Below, piece by piece: positions 8,294 through 17,616 of a stretch of DNA of 64,000 nucleotides. Origin of the DNA: Sporosarcina sp. BI001-red (GTDB lineage: Bacteria; Bacillota; Bacilli; Bacillales_A; Planococcaceae); assembly GCF_003384035.1 (NCBI RefSeq), contig NZ_QQAK01000009.1:310001-374000 (forward strand), read 5' to 3'. The notes beneath the pieces are model-generated. The model did no database searches, was not told the DNA's origin, and saw only the letters and a list, made by a program, of their open reading frames with translations. The position numbers and the translations under genes are program-made. Numbering within the stretch: position 1 is the stretch's first letter; each line of letters begins with the position of its first letter.

Positions 8294-8891
8294 ACGTGAC
8301 ATCCTAGCAGCTACGATAGAAAGTCTTCTCTTTGTTGCAGGTGAGGAAGGACTTACGTTAAAACAACTTGCTGCATTGACTGTCTCGACTGAAGGTGAAG
8401 TGACACAAGCTTTAGAACAGCTGCTTGTAGGATATGAAGAGCGGACCACAAGTGGGATTACATTGCGCCAGTATGGTGGAGTCTTTCAACTAGTTACAAA
8501 AGCGGAATATGCAGAGGATATCAAACGATTGTTTGAAAACCCTCCATCCAAAATGATGACGCAGGCAGCACTTGAAGTATTGGCGATAATAGCGTACAAA
8601 CAGCCAGTCACTCGCATTGAGGTCGATGATGTTCGGGGAGTGAAATCCGAACGAGCCATCCAGACGTTAGCTTCTAAAGGCTTCATCATGGAAAAAGGAC
8701 GTTTAGAAGCGAGCGGACGTCCAATTCTATATGCGACAACGTCGTATTTCTTAGATCGCTTCGGTCTGAATTCGATAGAAGACTTACCACCGCTTCTTCA
8801 AGAAACAGAAGATGATGAAGACACGGACTTATTTTTAACGAAGTTTCAGGACATATTAGAAGCACAGGAAGAAGGAGGAAACAGTGTTTGA
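8286..8891 (+). CDS. scpB: Segregation and condensation protein B
   Basis: A 201-residue protein of two winged-helix domains that dimerises and binds the ScpA kleisin. The segment QAALEVLAIIAYKQPVTR is the family signature (about residues 97-114), followed by VRGVKSERAIQTL and GRPILYATT. The C terminus is acidic (TEDDEDTD). It starts inside the end of scpA (8-bp overlap) and its stop overlaps the start of the carboxypeptidase gene by 4 bp. Confidence 0.96.
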   Translation: MNERDILAATIESLLFVAGEEGLTLKQLAALTVSTEGEVTQALEQLLVGYEERTTSGITLRQYGGVFQLVTKAEYAEDIKRLFENPPSKMMTQAALEVLAIIAYKQPVTRIEVDDVRGVKSERAIQTLASKGFIMEKGRLEASGRPILYATTSYFLDRFGLNSIEDLPPLLQETEDDEDTDLFLTKFQDILEAQEEGGNSV

Positions 8892-9892
8892 AAAAAGTGC
8901 TGGCTATACTAATGCTATGTGCTTCAATGATCCTCATGCCCGTATCATTAGCTACTGCTGCTGTAAACTCATCGTGGGTGGTCATCGATGCTGACACAGG
9001 TAGAATATTAGATGGAGCCAATCCGCACGATCAGTTGCCAATTGCGAGCTTAACAAAAATTTGGACGGCACTAACATTTATCGAATCAGGAACAGCTCAG
9101 GAAAAAACCGTGATTTCTCCGCGAGCGGCATCAGCAGAAGGTTCATCCATATACTTGGAGCCCGGTAGTACGGTCTCTACTGATGAGTTACTTCATGGTC
9201 TCATGCTGCGTTCGGGAAATGATGCGGCTATGGCGCTTGCTGAGCATGCAGGGGGCTCTGAAGAAGGGTTTGTTCAACTAATGAATGAACAAGCGGACCT
9301 TTATGGACTAAAGGATACGCACTTTACCAATCCTTCAGGTCTTCATGATGAAGAGCATTTGTCTAGCGCATATGATACTGCGATGATGCTTTACTTTGGG
9401 ATGAAAAATAAAGAATTTAAAAAGATTGCTTCTACGGAGCAATACACAAGGACGGGTAAGCAACCAGGTGTATGGGAAAATAAACATCGCCTGATTACGT
9501 CAGACACAGATGCGGTCGCCGGTAAAACTGGCTTTACAAAGGCGGCGGGAAGAACATTAGCGACTTATTTTGAGAAAAATGGTAAGAAAGTGATTGTCGT
9601 GACGCTGAACAGTGGAAATGATTGGAACATTCACAAATCACTTTCTTCTAAGGTCTTTAACGAATACTCAATTGTAACAGTCGCTAAAAAAGGAGAATAT
9701 GCAGTACTTCCGGGGATTACAGCACATCTCAAGAAACCGATAAAAGTGTTGCTCAATCCTGAAGAGAAGAGTAAAGTTAGTTCAGTCATGCGGATTCCGC
9801 GGAGTGAAACGCAATTATCAAATGGCCAATGGACAGTCTCACTGGACCAGGAGCCGTTGGTAACTTCGGAAGTTGAACTTAAACGTGATTAA
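8888..9892 (+). CDS. D-alanyl-D-alanine carboxypeptidase (DacB position)
   Basis: A 334-residue exported penicillin-binding protein that trims the terminal D-alanine of peptidoglycan stem peptides. A signal peptide covers about residues 1-24. The three active-site motifs are SLTK (54-57), SGN (109-111) and KTG (213-215). The start is TTG 8888 with GGAGGAAAC upstream, overlapping scpB by 4 bp. By position it corresponds to dacB (PBP5*, spore cortex) of B. subtilis, but it is about 50 residues shorter, shows no clear C-terminal amphipathic anchor, and lacks the following spmA-spmB. It could equally be a vegetative family member, so no symbol is given. Confidence 0.85.
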   Translation: MKKVLAILMLCASMILMPVSLATAAVNSSWVVIDADTGRILDGANPHDQLPIASLTKIWTALTFIESGTAQEKTVISPRAASAEGSSIYLEPGSTVSTDELLHGLMLRSGNDAAMALAEHAGGSEEGFVQLMNEQADLYGLKDTHFTNPSGLHDEEHLSSAYDTAMMLYFGMKNKEFKKIASTEQYTRTGKQPGVWENKHRLITSDTDAVAGKTGFTKAAGRTLATYFEKNGKKVIVVTLNSGNDWNIHKSLSSKVFNEYSIVTVAKKGEYAVLPGITAHLKKPIKVLLNPEEKSKVSSVMRIPRSETQLSNGQWTVSLDQEPLVTSEVELKRD

Positions 9893-9937
9893 GATCTTTT
9901 GTCTAAAAAGATAACTGAGAACGTTGAAAACTTTTGC

Positions 9938-9968
9938 AACAGAGGACTAATTTAAGCCTCTGTTTTTT
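9938..9968 (+). terminator. Intrinsic terminator after the carboxypeptidase gene
   Basis: ACAGAGG (9939-9945) pairs with CCTCTGT (9957-9963) and is followed by six T. It ends the scpA-scpB-carboxypeptidase operon. Confidence 0.8.
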
Positions 9969-10045
9969 CTTTTTTATGAAAGAGTAGCTCATCCAATGGA
10001 AAGAGATTGAATTCTTTGATGTTAAGCCGTTTTTAGGCGGTCTTC

Positions 10046-10074
10046 TTTTCATTTGTATTAAAATATGACATAAT
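10046..10074 (+). promoter_or_regulatory. Candidate SigA promoter for rluB
   Basis: TTTTCA (10046-10051), 17 bp, then CATAAT (10069-10074), with TG one base before the -10 (extended -10). It is the only reasonable promoter between the terminator and rluB. Confidence 0.5.
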
Positions 10075-10103
10075 TTTTGAGACTGAAGAATGAGGTGACG
10101 GAA

Positions 10104-10835
10104 ATGGAAAGACTACAAAAAGTAATAGCACGTGCTGGTGTTGCATCCCGGAGAAAAGCCGAGGGGTTAATTCTGGAAGGCAAAGTTAAAGTGAACGGTT
10201 CCGTTGTAACAGAACTTGGAACCAAGGTATCAGGTGCAGATCGAGTAGAAGTAGAAGGAATACAAGTTGTGAAAGAAAACTTCGTCTATTATTTACTTTA
10301 TAAGCCAAGAGGCTATATCTCGACCGTACACGATGAGAAAGGGCGGAAAACGGTATTGGATCTTCTTCCGGGTGTAGAACAGCGGATTTTCCCTGTTGGA
10401 CGTCTTGATTATGATACGTCGGGTGTAATCGTAATGACGAATGATGGCGACTTTTCCTACACAATGACACATCCGAAGTTTGGAATCCGAAAGCAATATA
10501 TAGCAAAAGTGAAAGGCGTTCCAACTCGGGAGGCACTTAAGAAACTTGAGAATGGTATCCAATTAGAAGATGGCTTAACCGCCCCAGCAAACGTAAAAAT
10601 GCGATCAATGGATAAAAAAGCTCAAACTGCTCTTATTGAGATTACAATATCCGAAGGGAAAAACCGTCAAGTGCGTCGTATGTTTGACGCAATAGGATGT
10701 CCAGTTGTGAAATTACGTAGGGAATCATTTGCTAGCCTAACAACAGTAGGTTTGAATGCAGGTGAAGCACGGGAGTTGACTACTCATGAAGTGAAACAAC
10801 TACGTGTTCTCGCGGAAACCGGTAAAATCGGCTGA
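10104..10835 (+). CDS. rluB: 23S rRNA pseudouridine synthase B
   Basis: A 243-residue enzyme that makes pseudouridine at the peptidyl-transferase region of 23S rRNA (position 2605 in E. coli numbering for this family). An S4 RNA-binding domain covers about residues 2-60. The catalytic aspartate is Asp102 in GRLDYDTSG, and the RsuA/RluB segment EGKNRQVRRMFDAIG is near the C terminus. ATG 10104 is used because GAGGTGACGG lies just upstream; an in-frame start at 10077 would add nine residues unlike the family. It precedes resA as in B. subtilis. Confidence 0.95.
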   Translation: MERLQKVIARAGVASRRKAEGLILEGKVKVNGSVVTELGTKVSGADRVEVEGIQVVKENFVYYLLYKPRGYISTVHDEKGRKTVLDLLPGVEQRIFPVGRLDYDTSGVIVMTNDGDFSYTMTHPKFGIRKQYIAKVKGVPTREALKKLENGIQLEDGLTAPANVKMRSMDKKAQTALIEITISEGKNRQVRRMFDAIGCPVVKLRRESFASLTTVGLNAGEARELTTHEVKQLRVLAETGKIG

Positions 10836-10904
10836 TTTGTGACACAAATGTTTCACAAAACACTCATGATTGAAGCCGAAAAAAAAACACATCTTTGTTA
10901 TAAT
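10836..10904 (+). promoter_or_regulatory. resA promoter with two inverted ResD-like boxes
   Basis: A perfect -10 TATAAT is at 10899-10904 with no acceptable -35 at 16-18 bp. TTTGTGACA (10836-10844, plus strand) and TTTGTGAAA (minus strand, 10851-10859) face each other; both resemble the ResD consensus TTTGTGAAT (seven and eight of nine). Their centre lies about 54 bp before the -10, a usual place for an activator site. ResD activation of resABC is established in B. subtilis; the sites here are inferred. Confidence 0.6.
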
Positions 10905-10953
10905 TAAGGGTGGTATGTACGATTCGAATTATTGAGGTTAGGAGGTGAGTGAG

Positions 10954-11490
10954 ATGGCAAAGATGGATAAAAAGAAAAAGCGCTTAATGATTAGAGGAGC
11001 GATCTTACTAATCATGATGGCAGCCATTATCTTTGCACTTACTTCTAAGAAAGAAACAAAAGTACTTGCTGTCGGAGATAAGGCGCCGAACTTTGAATTG
11101 CTAGACATGAATGGAGAGAAAGTAAAGCTCTCAGATTATGAAGGACAAGGTGTGTTTTTGAATTTCTGGGGAACGTGGTGCCCTCCTTGTAAAAAAGAAA
11201 TGCCGTATATTGAAGAGCATTCCAAAGAATTCACCAAGAAAGGGGTTCAAGTCCTTTCTGTGAATATAGGAGAATCCGAATTTAAAGTGGATACGTTTAT
11301 TAACCAATATGGATTAACCTTCCCTGTTATGATTGATAAAAACAAAAGTGTTAGCCGGAATAGTTATAATGTGGTCCCCCTTCCAACAACAATGCTGATT
11401 GACAAAAATGGCATTATCAAAAAAATTGTAACTCGAGAAATGAGCGAAGCTGAAATTGTGTCTCTTATGGAGAGCATTCAACCCGAATAA
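10954..11490 (+). CDS. resA: Thiol-disulfide oxidoreductase ResA
   Basis: A 178-residue membrane-anchored thioredoxin-fold protein facing outward that reduces the CxxCH cysteines of apocytochrome c before haem attachment. An uncleaved N-terminal anchor spans about residues 11-29, and the redox motif WCPPC is at 75-79. The family cis-proline is in VVPLPTTM. ATG 10954 follows AGGAGGTGA by about 5 nt; the upstream in-frame GTG at 10945 lies within that site and is unlikely. It is first of resABC; QcrC, encoded 41 kb downstream, is a likely client. Confidence 0.95.
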   Translation: MAKMDKKKKRLMIRGAILLIMMAAIIFALTSKKETKVLAVGDKAPNFELLDMNGEKVKLSDYEGQGVFLNFWGTWCPPCKKEMPYIEEHSKEFTKKGVQVLSVNIGESEFKVDTFINQYGLTFPVMIDKNKSVSRNSYNVVPLPTTMLIDKNGIIKKIVTREMSEAEIVSLMESIQPE

Positions 11491-11505
11491 GGAGCATGGT
11501 ATCCA

Positions 11506-13161
11506 ATGAGCAAATTTAAATGCCAGTGCGGTCACGAAAATCCTTTTGGAACCGTCCTTTGCGAAAAGTGCGGTCGACCGCTAACAGATGAAGCACAGAA
11601 AAGTGAAATGGTCGACATGCGTTATGAAGGATCTGCTAGACGTTCACAAACATATAAAAAAACTATAATCGATAAGATTTGGAACTTCTTTTCTAGTGTC
11701 AAAGTCGGTGTCAGTATTATTATTGCGGTTTTATCGACATCATCAATTGGTACAATCTTCCCTCAAAAGTTTTATGTGCCTGTGAGTGGGAATGATCCTT
11801 CAGAATACCTGGAGTATTATGAGCGCCTCTATGGGACTGTCGGGAAATTGTACTATCAGCTTGGATTTTATGATATGTACAATAGCTGGTGGTTCAAAAT
11901 TTTAATTGGCATGCTAGGAACGTCAATTATTATTGCCAGTTTGGACCGTGTCATCCCACTTTATAAATCACTCAAAAAACAACGGACGAAACGTCATCCT
12001 TCTTTCATGAAGCGTCAACGCATTTATGGTGAAAGTGATATCGCAGATTCTGATGAATCCCTTGAAAAAGCTCAAAAAGCTCTAAAGGACTTACATTATA
12101 AAGTAAAGGTCGAAGATGGGGCGATTCTTGCTGAGAAAAACCGGTTCGGTCGTTGGGGCCCGTACATTAACCACATTGGACTAATCATATTTTTATTAGG
12201 TGTGTTAATGCGGGGGATTCCAGGATTTTACGTGGATGAAACCATGTGGATCCGTGAAGGGGAAACCCGGGAAATTCCAGGTGCACCCGGATATTTACTT
12301 GAGAACATAGACTTCTCTGTAGAAACCTATTCGAAAGAAGAATCAAATGCAGTTTTCGGGGAAGCAATTGAAAAAAATGGTTCCATTGTGAAAGAATTTA
12401 AATCCGATGTGAAACTGTATAAAGAAAAAGAAGGTTCTTTACCGGGTTCTGCAGATGTTGAATTCTTGAAAGAATACCCGATCATTGTCAACAAACCGTT
12501 GAAATTTGACGGATACAGCATTTTTCAAATGGATTATAAAATTGGTGAATTGAAAACAATGAAGTTCACGTTAATGAACAAAAAAACCGAAAAGTCCTTA
12601 GGCGAATTCACAATCGATCTTAACGAACCAGCTAAAGACTATGATCTCGGTAATGGATCTTCAATTGAACTCATGGAATATTACGCTGATTATGATGGCA
12701 TTGTAGATGGACAACCTTCTTCAAAATCTCCAATCCCTAATAACCCGGCCTTCATATTCAATATGAAGACACCTGACCATCCAGATGGCGAGAAAAGTTT
12801 CGTTGCCATTCGTCAAACACTAGAAGTCGAACCGAATGACTACGAAGCCAAATTCATGTCTGCTGAAACTAGAGATGCATCAGGACTCACGATTCGTAAA
12901 GATAAAACACTTTATATTCTTTTGTTAGGTGGAATCGTCTTTATGATTGGAGTTATCCAGGGATCCTATTGGCAACATAGAAGAATTTGGATCCAAAAAG
13001 GAACTGGCTCTGAAATGCTTATTGCAGCTCATACTAACAAGAACTGGTATACACTTAAAAAAGATTTGGATAAAGTGAAAGAAGTAGCTGCTCTTCCAAC
13101 GTATACCGATAAGCAGGACAAAGACGCTGTCATTGATACGACGGAAGGAGAGACAAACTAA
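11506..13161 (+). CDS. resB: Cytochrome c biogenesis protein ResB (Ccs1)
   Basis: A 551-residue membrane protein that with ResC carries haem across the membrane and attaches it to apocytochrome c (system II). It has a cytoplasmic zinc ribbon at the N terminus (Cys6, Cys8, Cys19, Cys22), then [20 protein letters not shown], hydrophobic segments near residues 68-84, 126-148 and 215-235, a large external domain, and a last span near 465-485 followed by YWQHRRIW. B. subtilis ResB has the same zinc ribbon and length. GGAGCATGG precedes ATG 11506, and its stop overlaps resC by one base. Confidence 0.95.
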   Translation: MSKFKCQCGHENPFGTVLCEKCGRPLTDEAQKSEMVDMRYEGSARRSQTYKKTIIDKIWNFFSSVKVGVSIIIAVLSTSSIGTIFPQKFYVPVSGNDPSEYLEYYERLYGTVGKLYYQLGFYDMYNSWWFKILIGMLGTSIIIASLDRVIPLYKSLKKQRTKRHPSFMKRQRIYGESDIADSDESLEKAQKALKDLHYKVKVEDGAILAEKNRFGRWGPYINHIGLIIFLLGVLMRGIPGFYVDETMWIREGETREIPGAPGYLLENIDFSVETYSKEESNAVFGEAIEKNGSIVKEFKSDVKLYKEKEGSLPGSADVEFLKEYPIIVNKPLKFDGYSIFQMDYKIGELKTMKFTLMNKKTEKSLGEFTIDLNEPAKDYDLGNGSSIELMEYYADYDGIVDGQPSSKSPIPNNPAFIFNMKTPDHPDGEKSFVAIRQTLEVEPNDYEAKFMSAETRDASGLTIRKDKTLYILLLGGIVFMIGVIQGSYWQHRRIWIQKGTGSEMLIAAHTNKNWYTLKKDLDKVKEVAALPTYTDKQDKDAVIDTTEGETN

Positions 13162-14345
13162 TGGATTACGCGGCATTAAGTGCGAACTTGCTACTCATAT
13201 CATTTATCGCCTACCTGGTCGGCACCTTCTTTTTCGGAGGTGCAGTTAAGGTTTCTAAAACAGAAAAAACCTACAAAGATAGTATGTGGGGGAAAATCGG
13301 GATTGTCGTTACAATCATCGGATTTGTTACTCAACTTGGATATTTCATTACCCGTTGGATAGCAGCGGGGCATGCACCTGTTAGTAACATGTTTGAATTT
13401 ACGACTGCATTCAGCATGATGCTTGTCGGTTCATTCATTCTCATTTTCTTTATCTACAAAACACCTTCGCTTGGGTTGTTCGCGCTTCCGATTGCGATTG
13501 TTATTATTGCATATGCAAGTATGTTCCCTAGAGAAATTACACCATTAATTCCAGCACTGAAGAGTTATTGGTTAACTGTACACGTTATTACAGCAGCGCT
13601 TGGTGAATCAATACTTGCCATTAGTGCTGTCGCTGGACTAATTTATCTTGCTAAAAATGTGGACGTGACGAAGAAGTCTAAAGAACTTTTTTGGCTGGAA
13701 GCCGTCATGTTTACCCTCGTTTTAGTTATAGGATTTGTTGTCTCTTCTACAGCGTTCAGCCTTTCGGGGTATGAAGCGGATTTCAATTACGTTGACAAAA
13801 ATGGGAAAGCTTCTGAAATGACGTATAACATGCCACCCTTGTTTGGCATGAGTGAGTACGAACAAGTCACAACAGATACGATGAAACCATGGTTCGAAAT
13901 GCCAGCAATCGTCAATGCAAAAACACTGACAACATTTGTCTGGTCATTAGCGACAGGTATTGTGCTGTATCTTCTACTTAGGCTTATCTTTAGACGACCA
14001 ATTGCTGCTCTCTTGCAGCCATTCGCAAAAAAGGCTAATTCACAACTAATGGATGAAATCGGTTATCGTTCCGTGCTTATTGGCTTTCCAGTCTTCACTC
14101 TTGGAGCCCTCATCTTTGCTATGATTTGGGCACATGAAGCTTGGTCACGGTTATGGGGATGGGATCCGAAAGAAGTATGGGCGCTCATCACGTGGCTCTT
14201 CTACGCCGCATTCTTGCACCTTCGGCTCTCGCAAGGGTGGGAAGGTAAGAAATCGGCATGGCTTGCTGTTGCTGGATTCGTCATCATCATGTTCAACCTA
14301 ATAGCCGTCAACCTGATCATCGCCGGTCTACACTCATACGCGTAA
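13161..14345 (+). CDS. resC: Cytochrome c biogenesis protein ResC (CcsA/CcsB type)
   Basis: A 394-residue polytopic membrane protein of the haem-handling family. The tryptophan-rich haem motif is seen as [18 protein letters not shown], near residues 328-345, and conserved histidines occur nearby and in HVITAALGE and [12 protein letters not shown]. It forms the system II haem export and ligation complex with ResB. The start ATG shares its A with the resB stop, and GGAAGGAGAG lies upstream. A strong terminator follows, separating resABC from resDE. Confidence 0.95.
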   Translation: MDYAALSANLLLISFIAYLVGTFFFGGAVKVSKTEKTYKDSMWGKIGIVVTIIGFVTQLGYFITRWIAAGHAPVSNMFEFTTAFSMMLVGSFILIFFIYKTPSLGLFALPIAIVIIAYASMFPREITPLIPALKSYWLTVHVITAALGESILAISAVAGLIYLAKNVDVTKKSKELFWLEAVMFTLVLVIGFVVSSTAFSLSGYEADFNYVDKNGKASEMTYNMPPLFGMSEYEQVTTDTMKPWFEMPAIVNAKTLTTFVWSLATGIVLYLLLRLIFRRPIAALLQPFAKKANSQLMDEIGYRSVLIGFPVFTLGALIFAMIWAHEAWSRLWGWDPKEVWALITWLFYAAFLHLRLSQGWEGKKSAWLAVAGFVIIMFNLIAVNLIIAGLHSYA

Positions 14346-14350
14346 CAAAT

Positions 14351-14383
14351 GCTGTGCAGCAAACCCGCTGCACAGTCTTTTTT
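14351..14383 (+). terminator. Intrinsic terminator after resABC
   Basis: A perfect 9-bp stem CTGTGCAGC / GCTGCACAG with a 6-nt loop, followed by TCTTTTTT. It suggests that resDE is mainly transcribed from its own promoter; TACAAT at 14488-14493 is a possible -10, with a poor -35. Confidence 0.9.
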
Positions 14384-14525
14384 GATTTTATTTACATTTA
14401 GTAGTTAAAATCCCTTAAAGTGTCCCACGTTCTATATGGTACTAGTGACAAATAGGTGTACTAGTTTCTTTTTTCACGTTGTACAAGTACAATGAAAGAA
14501 GTAGTTTTGAAAGGAGCAATCGTCA

Positions 14526-15245
14526 ATGGATGAAAACGTAAAATTGCTCGTCGTGGACGACGAAGACCGAATTAGACGACTTCTTACCATGTATCTCTCT
14601 CGTGAGGGTTATGAAATGGATGAAGCGTGTGACGGCGCAGAAGCGCTTGTGAAAATTGAAGAAAACCATTATGACTGCATCTTACTTGATGTCATGATGC
14701 CTGAAAAAGACGGAATGGAAGTTTTGGAAGAACTAAGAATAGCTGAAAACCAAACACCGATAATTCTATTGACTGCAAAAGGTGAAGAATCCGACAGAGT
14801 CACAGGGTTCGAATCTGGAGCTGATGACTATATAGTCAAACCATTCAGTCCTCGTGAAGTAGTATTGCGTGTGAAAGCGCTATTGCGACGTACTGGCTCT
14901 TTTAACGGGGCTCCAAACACAGCAACGTCAAAGGACCTAGTTGTTTTCCCGCAGCTTACAATCGATCACGACGCGCATCGGGTCACTGCTGAAGGTAAAG
15001 AGGTCAGCTTGACACCAAAAGAATACGAACTTTTGTATTTCCTTGCCAAAGCACCAGACAAGGTATTTGACCGTGAGCAACTGTTAAAGGAAGTCTGGCA
15101 TTACGAATTTTTTGGAGACCTAAGAACGGTTGATACCCATGTAAAACGCTTAAGGGAAAAACTGAACAGAGTCTCTGAACGTGCTGCTAAAATGATTGTA
15201 ACCGTATGGGGGGTCGGCTATAAGTTTGAGGTGCCGAATGAATGA
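14526..15245 (+). CDS. resD: Response regulator ResD
   Basis: A 239-residue OmpR-family regulator. The receiver domain has the acidic pocket (Asp11, Asp12), the phosphoacceptor Asp55 in LLDVMMPEKDG, Thr83 and Lys105. The C-terminal winged helix covers about residues 140-235, with LTPKEYELLYFLAK and RTVDTHVKRLREKL. In B. subtilis ResD switches on aerobic and anaerobic respiration genes, including resABC, ctaA and qcrABC, at low oxygen. GAAAGGAG precedes ATG 14526. The stop overlaps resE by 4 bp. Confidence 0.95.
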   Translation: MDENVKLLVVDDEDRIRRLLTMYLSREGYEMDEACDGAEALVKIEENHYDCILLDVMMPEKDGMEVLEELRIAENQTPIILLTAKGEESDRVTGFESGADDYIVKPFSPREVVLRVKALLRRTGSFNGAPNTATSKDLVVFPQLTIDHDAHRVTAEGKEVSLTPKEYELLYFLAKAPDKVFDREQLLKEVWHYEFFGDLRTVDTHVKRLREKLNRVSERAAKMIVTVWGVGYKFEVPNE

Positions 15246-17005
15246 ATAGAATATGGAATTCAATCGTCGGGAAGCTATGGGCAACCATATTGCTTCTCGT
15301 TTCATTTGTCCTGTTTATTGTTACGGCACTTTTATTAGAGTTTTTCGATAACTTCCACACGCGACAAGCTGAAGAAACTCTTACACGCGAGTCGAAAACT
15401 GTTGGAAGTATTATCATTGATCACGAAAATGAATCTGCAATGAAGCTTGTCGTCAACGATATATTGAACAACGGGACTCATGCCATGGTTGTCGATGACA
15501 ACGGGGAAGTGGCTTACTCATTCCATGAAGGAGTGGCGAATGTTCAATCGGTTGAAGAGAAGATTTTAAGTGATAAGTTATTCAGCGAACGAAATGATGA
15601 AAATTCCTCGAAACAAATGATTCTACCTTCCTTAACTGAAAAAGGAGTTTCAGAACGCTATATTGTATCAGCTACTCCATTACCAAATGAGAGTGAAGGC
15701 TACGTTGTTTTATACCAAAGTTTTGAAGCCATTCATGATACGACCAAATGGACAACCCATATTGTATTGCTATCTGCATTTATCGCGTTCATATTGACGA
15801 CATTTTTTGCTTTCTTCCTTTCGACTCGTATAACGAGGCCTTTACGTCAAATGAAAGAAGCTGCGTTTGAGTTATCTAAAGGAAATTTCGATGCTAGAAT
15901 ACCGGTAAAACAAAATGATGAAATTGGTCAGCTCTCCACAGCATTTAACCAAATGGGTCGACAGTTGAAGTACAACGTGGAACTCATTAAGCAGGATAAA
16001 GAACAACTATCGAGTATTTTAACTTCCATGACGGATGCAGTAATTACGTTTAATCGGGATAATACCATCCTGCTCAGTAATCCTCAAGCGGAGAAAGTTT
16101 TGCAAAAATGGTCTTTCATCAACCAAGATTCAAAAGAACTTCTGCCACCAGAAATTATTCATATGTTGGAGCATGCTGTCATGTTTGCAGAAGAAGTCGA
16201 TGCGGAGTTAGAACTAGGAAAACGATTTTTTGTTGTTAAAATCAGTCCGTTGTACAGCAAAAATAGTATCCGTGGTGCAGTAGCGGTCCTTCGGGATATG
16301 ACTGAACAGCATCAACTTGACAAATTGCGCTCGGACTTCATCGCAAATGTATCACACGAACTTAGAACACCGATTTCCATGCTTCAAGGATATAGTGAGG
16401 CGATATTGGATGGTGTTCCAGAGACGGCTGAAGAGAATAGTGAAATGGTGAAAATCATTCATGATGAGTCTCAGCGGATGGGACGATTGGTGACTGATTT
16501 GCTTGACCTTGCACGTATGGAATCGGGACATATGCGTCTATACAAATCAGAAATGGCAGTTATTCCATTTTTAGAACGGATGCGTAACAAATTCATGCAA
16601 GTTGCAAAAGATGCAAACGTTGATCTTGAAGTCGAGTCGAACGGTTCTGAAACACTACATTTACAAGCAGATGAAGACCGTATTGAACAAGTATTTACTA
16701 ATTTAATCGACAATGCAATTCGTCATACACCTGACGGCGGAGGCGTGAAATTATCTGTTGAAAAGTATCCTAAATCGGTTGCAATCTCTGTTATTGATAC
16801 AGGAAGTGGTATACCTGAAGAAGATTTACCATTCGTTTTTGAGCGTTTTTACAAAGCTGACAAGGCTCGAACACGGGGGAAAAGTGGTACAGGTCTTGGT
16901 CTTGCAATTGCTAAAAATATTGCGGAGTCTCATGGAGGGAGTATTAGTGCCAAAAGAGGTGACAAAGAAGGTACGATTTTCACATGCATGTTACCTCTTG
17001 AGTAA
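15242..17005 (+). CDS. resE: Sensor histidine kinase ResE
   Basis: A 587-residue membrane kinase, partner of ResD. Transmembrane segments lie at about 13-33 and 173-193 with an extracytoplasmic domain between them. A HAMP domain follows (about 194-246), then a PAS domain (about 252-355), the DHp helix with His372 in FIANVSHELRTP, and the ATPase domain with Asn491 and DTGSGIP (519-525). This matches B. subtilis ResE in order and length. It overlaps resD by 4 bp. An ECF-type promoter for sigX begins 8 bp after its stop. Confidence 0.95.
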   Translation: MNRIWNSIVGKLWATILLLVSFVLFIVTALLLEFFDNFHTRQAEETLTRESKTVGSIIIDHENESAMKLVVNDILNNGTHAMVVDDNGEVAYSFHEGVANVQSVEEKILSDKLFSERNDENSSKQMILPSLTEKGVSERYIVSATPLPNESEGYVVLYQSFEAIHDTTKWTTHIVLLSAFIAFILTTFFAFFLSTRITRPLRQMKEAAFELSKGNFDARIPVKQNDEIGQLSTAFNQMGRQLKYNVELIKQDKEQLSSILTSMTDAVITFNRDNTILLSNPQAEKVLQKWSFINQDSKELLPPEIIHMLEHAVMFAEEVDAELELGKRFFVVKISPLYSKNSIRGAVAVLRDMTEQHQLDKLRSDFIANVSHELRTPISMLQGYSEAILDGVPETAEENSEMVKIIHDESQRMGRLVTDLLDLARMESGHMRLYKSEMAVIPFLERMRNKFMQVAKDANVDLEVESNGSETLHLQADEDRIEQVFTNLIDNAIRHTPDGGGVKLSVEKYPKSVAISVIDTGSGIPEEDLPFVFERFYKADKARTRGKSGTGLGLAIAKNIAESHGGSISAKRGDKEGTIFTCMLPLE

Positions 17006-17012
17006 CTTCCCA

Positions 17013-17038
17013 TGTAACTTAACTGAGATTTAACCGTC
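17013..17038 (+). promoter_or_regulatory. ECF-type autoregulatory promoter of sigX
   Basis: TGTAAC (17013-17018), 16 bp, then CGTC (17035-17038), a close match to the ECF pattern TGwAAC-N16/17-CGwC used by SigX, SigW and SigM. It lies about 27 bp before the sigX start. Autoregulation is known for B. subtilis SigX; which ECF factor reads it here cannot be told from the sequence alone. Confidence 0.75.
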
Positions 17039-17064
17039 AACTTTTATGAACGAGGAGGATTATT

Positions 17065-17616
17065 ATGGACGACTCCGTATTTCATCATCTATATGAAACG
17101 TATCATCATGATGTATTTAACTTCTTGACATACTTGACGAAAGATCGTCAGCTTGCAGAAGATTTATCACATGAAGTATACGTGAAAGCGATTCGTGCCT
17201 ATTCCTCGTTCGAGGGACGGAGCAGCGAAAAAACTTGGTTATTTGCAATTGCTAAGAATGTATCAATCGATTATTTTCGGAAAACGAAAGTACGCAGTAA
17301 ATATGACGCAACACTTTTCGATTGGGAAAAAGAAGACTTGAAATCAACTGACAAGACGCCTGAGCAACAATCGGTTGATAATGAAGATGTGCGTTCGATT
17401 CTTGAAATACTTGACTTATGTACATTGGATCAGCGCCTTGTAATTATTATGCGTTATTTTAATGACCTTTCAATTGCAGATACAGCAGAAGTGCTTGGTT
17501 GGTCTGAAGGAAAAGTGAAAACAACGCAACATCGTGCGCTGAAAAGCTTAAGAGCAAAAGTGAATTTAGCAGAATTAGAGAGGGGGGAGCCGAGTGGATC
17601 ACGAACGAAAAGATGA
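17065..17616 (+). CDS. sigX: ECF sigma factor SigX
   Basis: A 183-residue ECF sigma factor. Region 2 is seen as DVFNFLTYLTKDRQLAEDL and FEGRSSEKTWLFAIAKN, and region 4 as LSIADTAEVLGWSEGKVKTT. In B. subtilis SigX alters cell-surface charge and lipid composition. GAGGAGG lies 8 nt before ATG 17065. It sits after resDE and overlaps the anti-sigma gene by 23 bp, the same order as in B. subtilis. The ECF promoter just upstream suggests positive feedback. Confidence 0.92.
   Translation: MDDSVFHHLYETYHHDVFNFLTYLTKDRQLAEDLSHEVYVKAIRAYSSFEGRSSEKTWLFAIAKNVSIDYFRKTKVRSKYDATLFDWEKEDLKSTDKTPEQQSVDNEDVRSILEILDLCTLDQRLVIIMRYFNDLSIADTAEVLGWSEGKVKTTQHRALKSLRAKVNLAELERGEPSGSRTKR

Noticed and set aside
10836..10859. 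A Rex operator before resA (TTTGTGA ... TCACAAA)
   Set aside because: Rex sites have about 6 bp between TTGTGA and TCACAA; here there are 10. The ResD half-site reading fits better.
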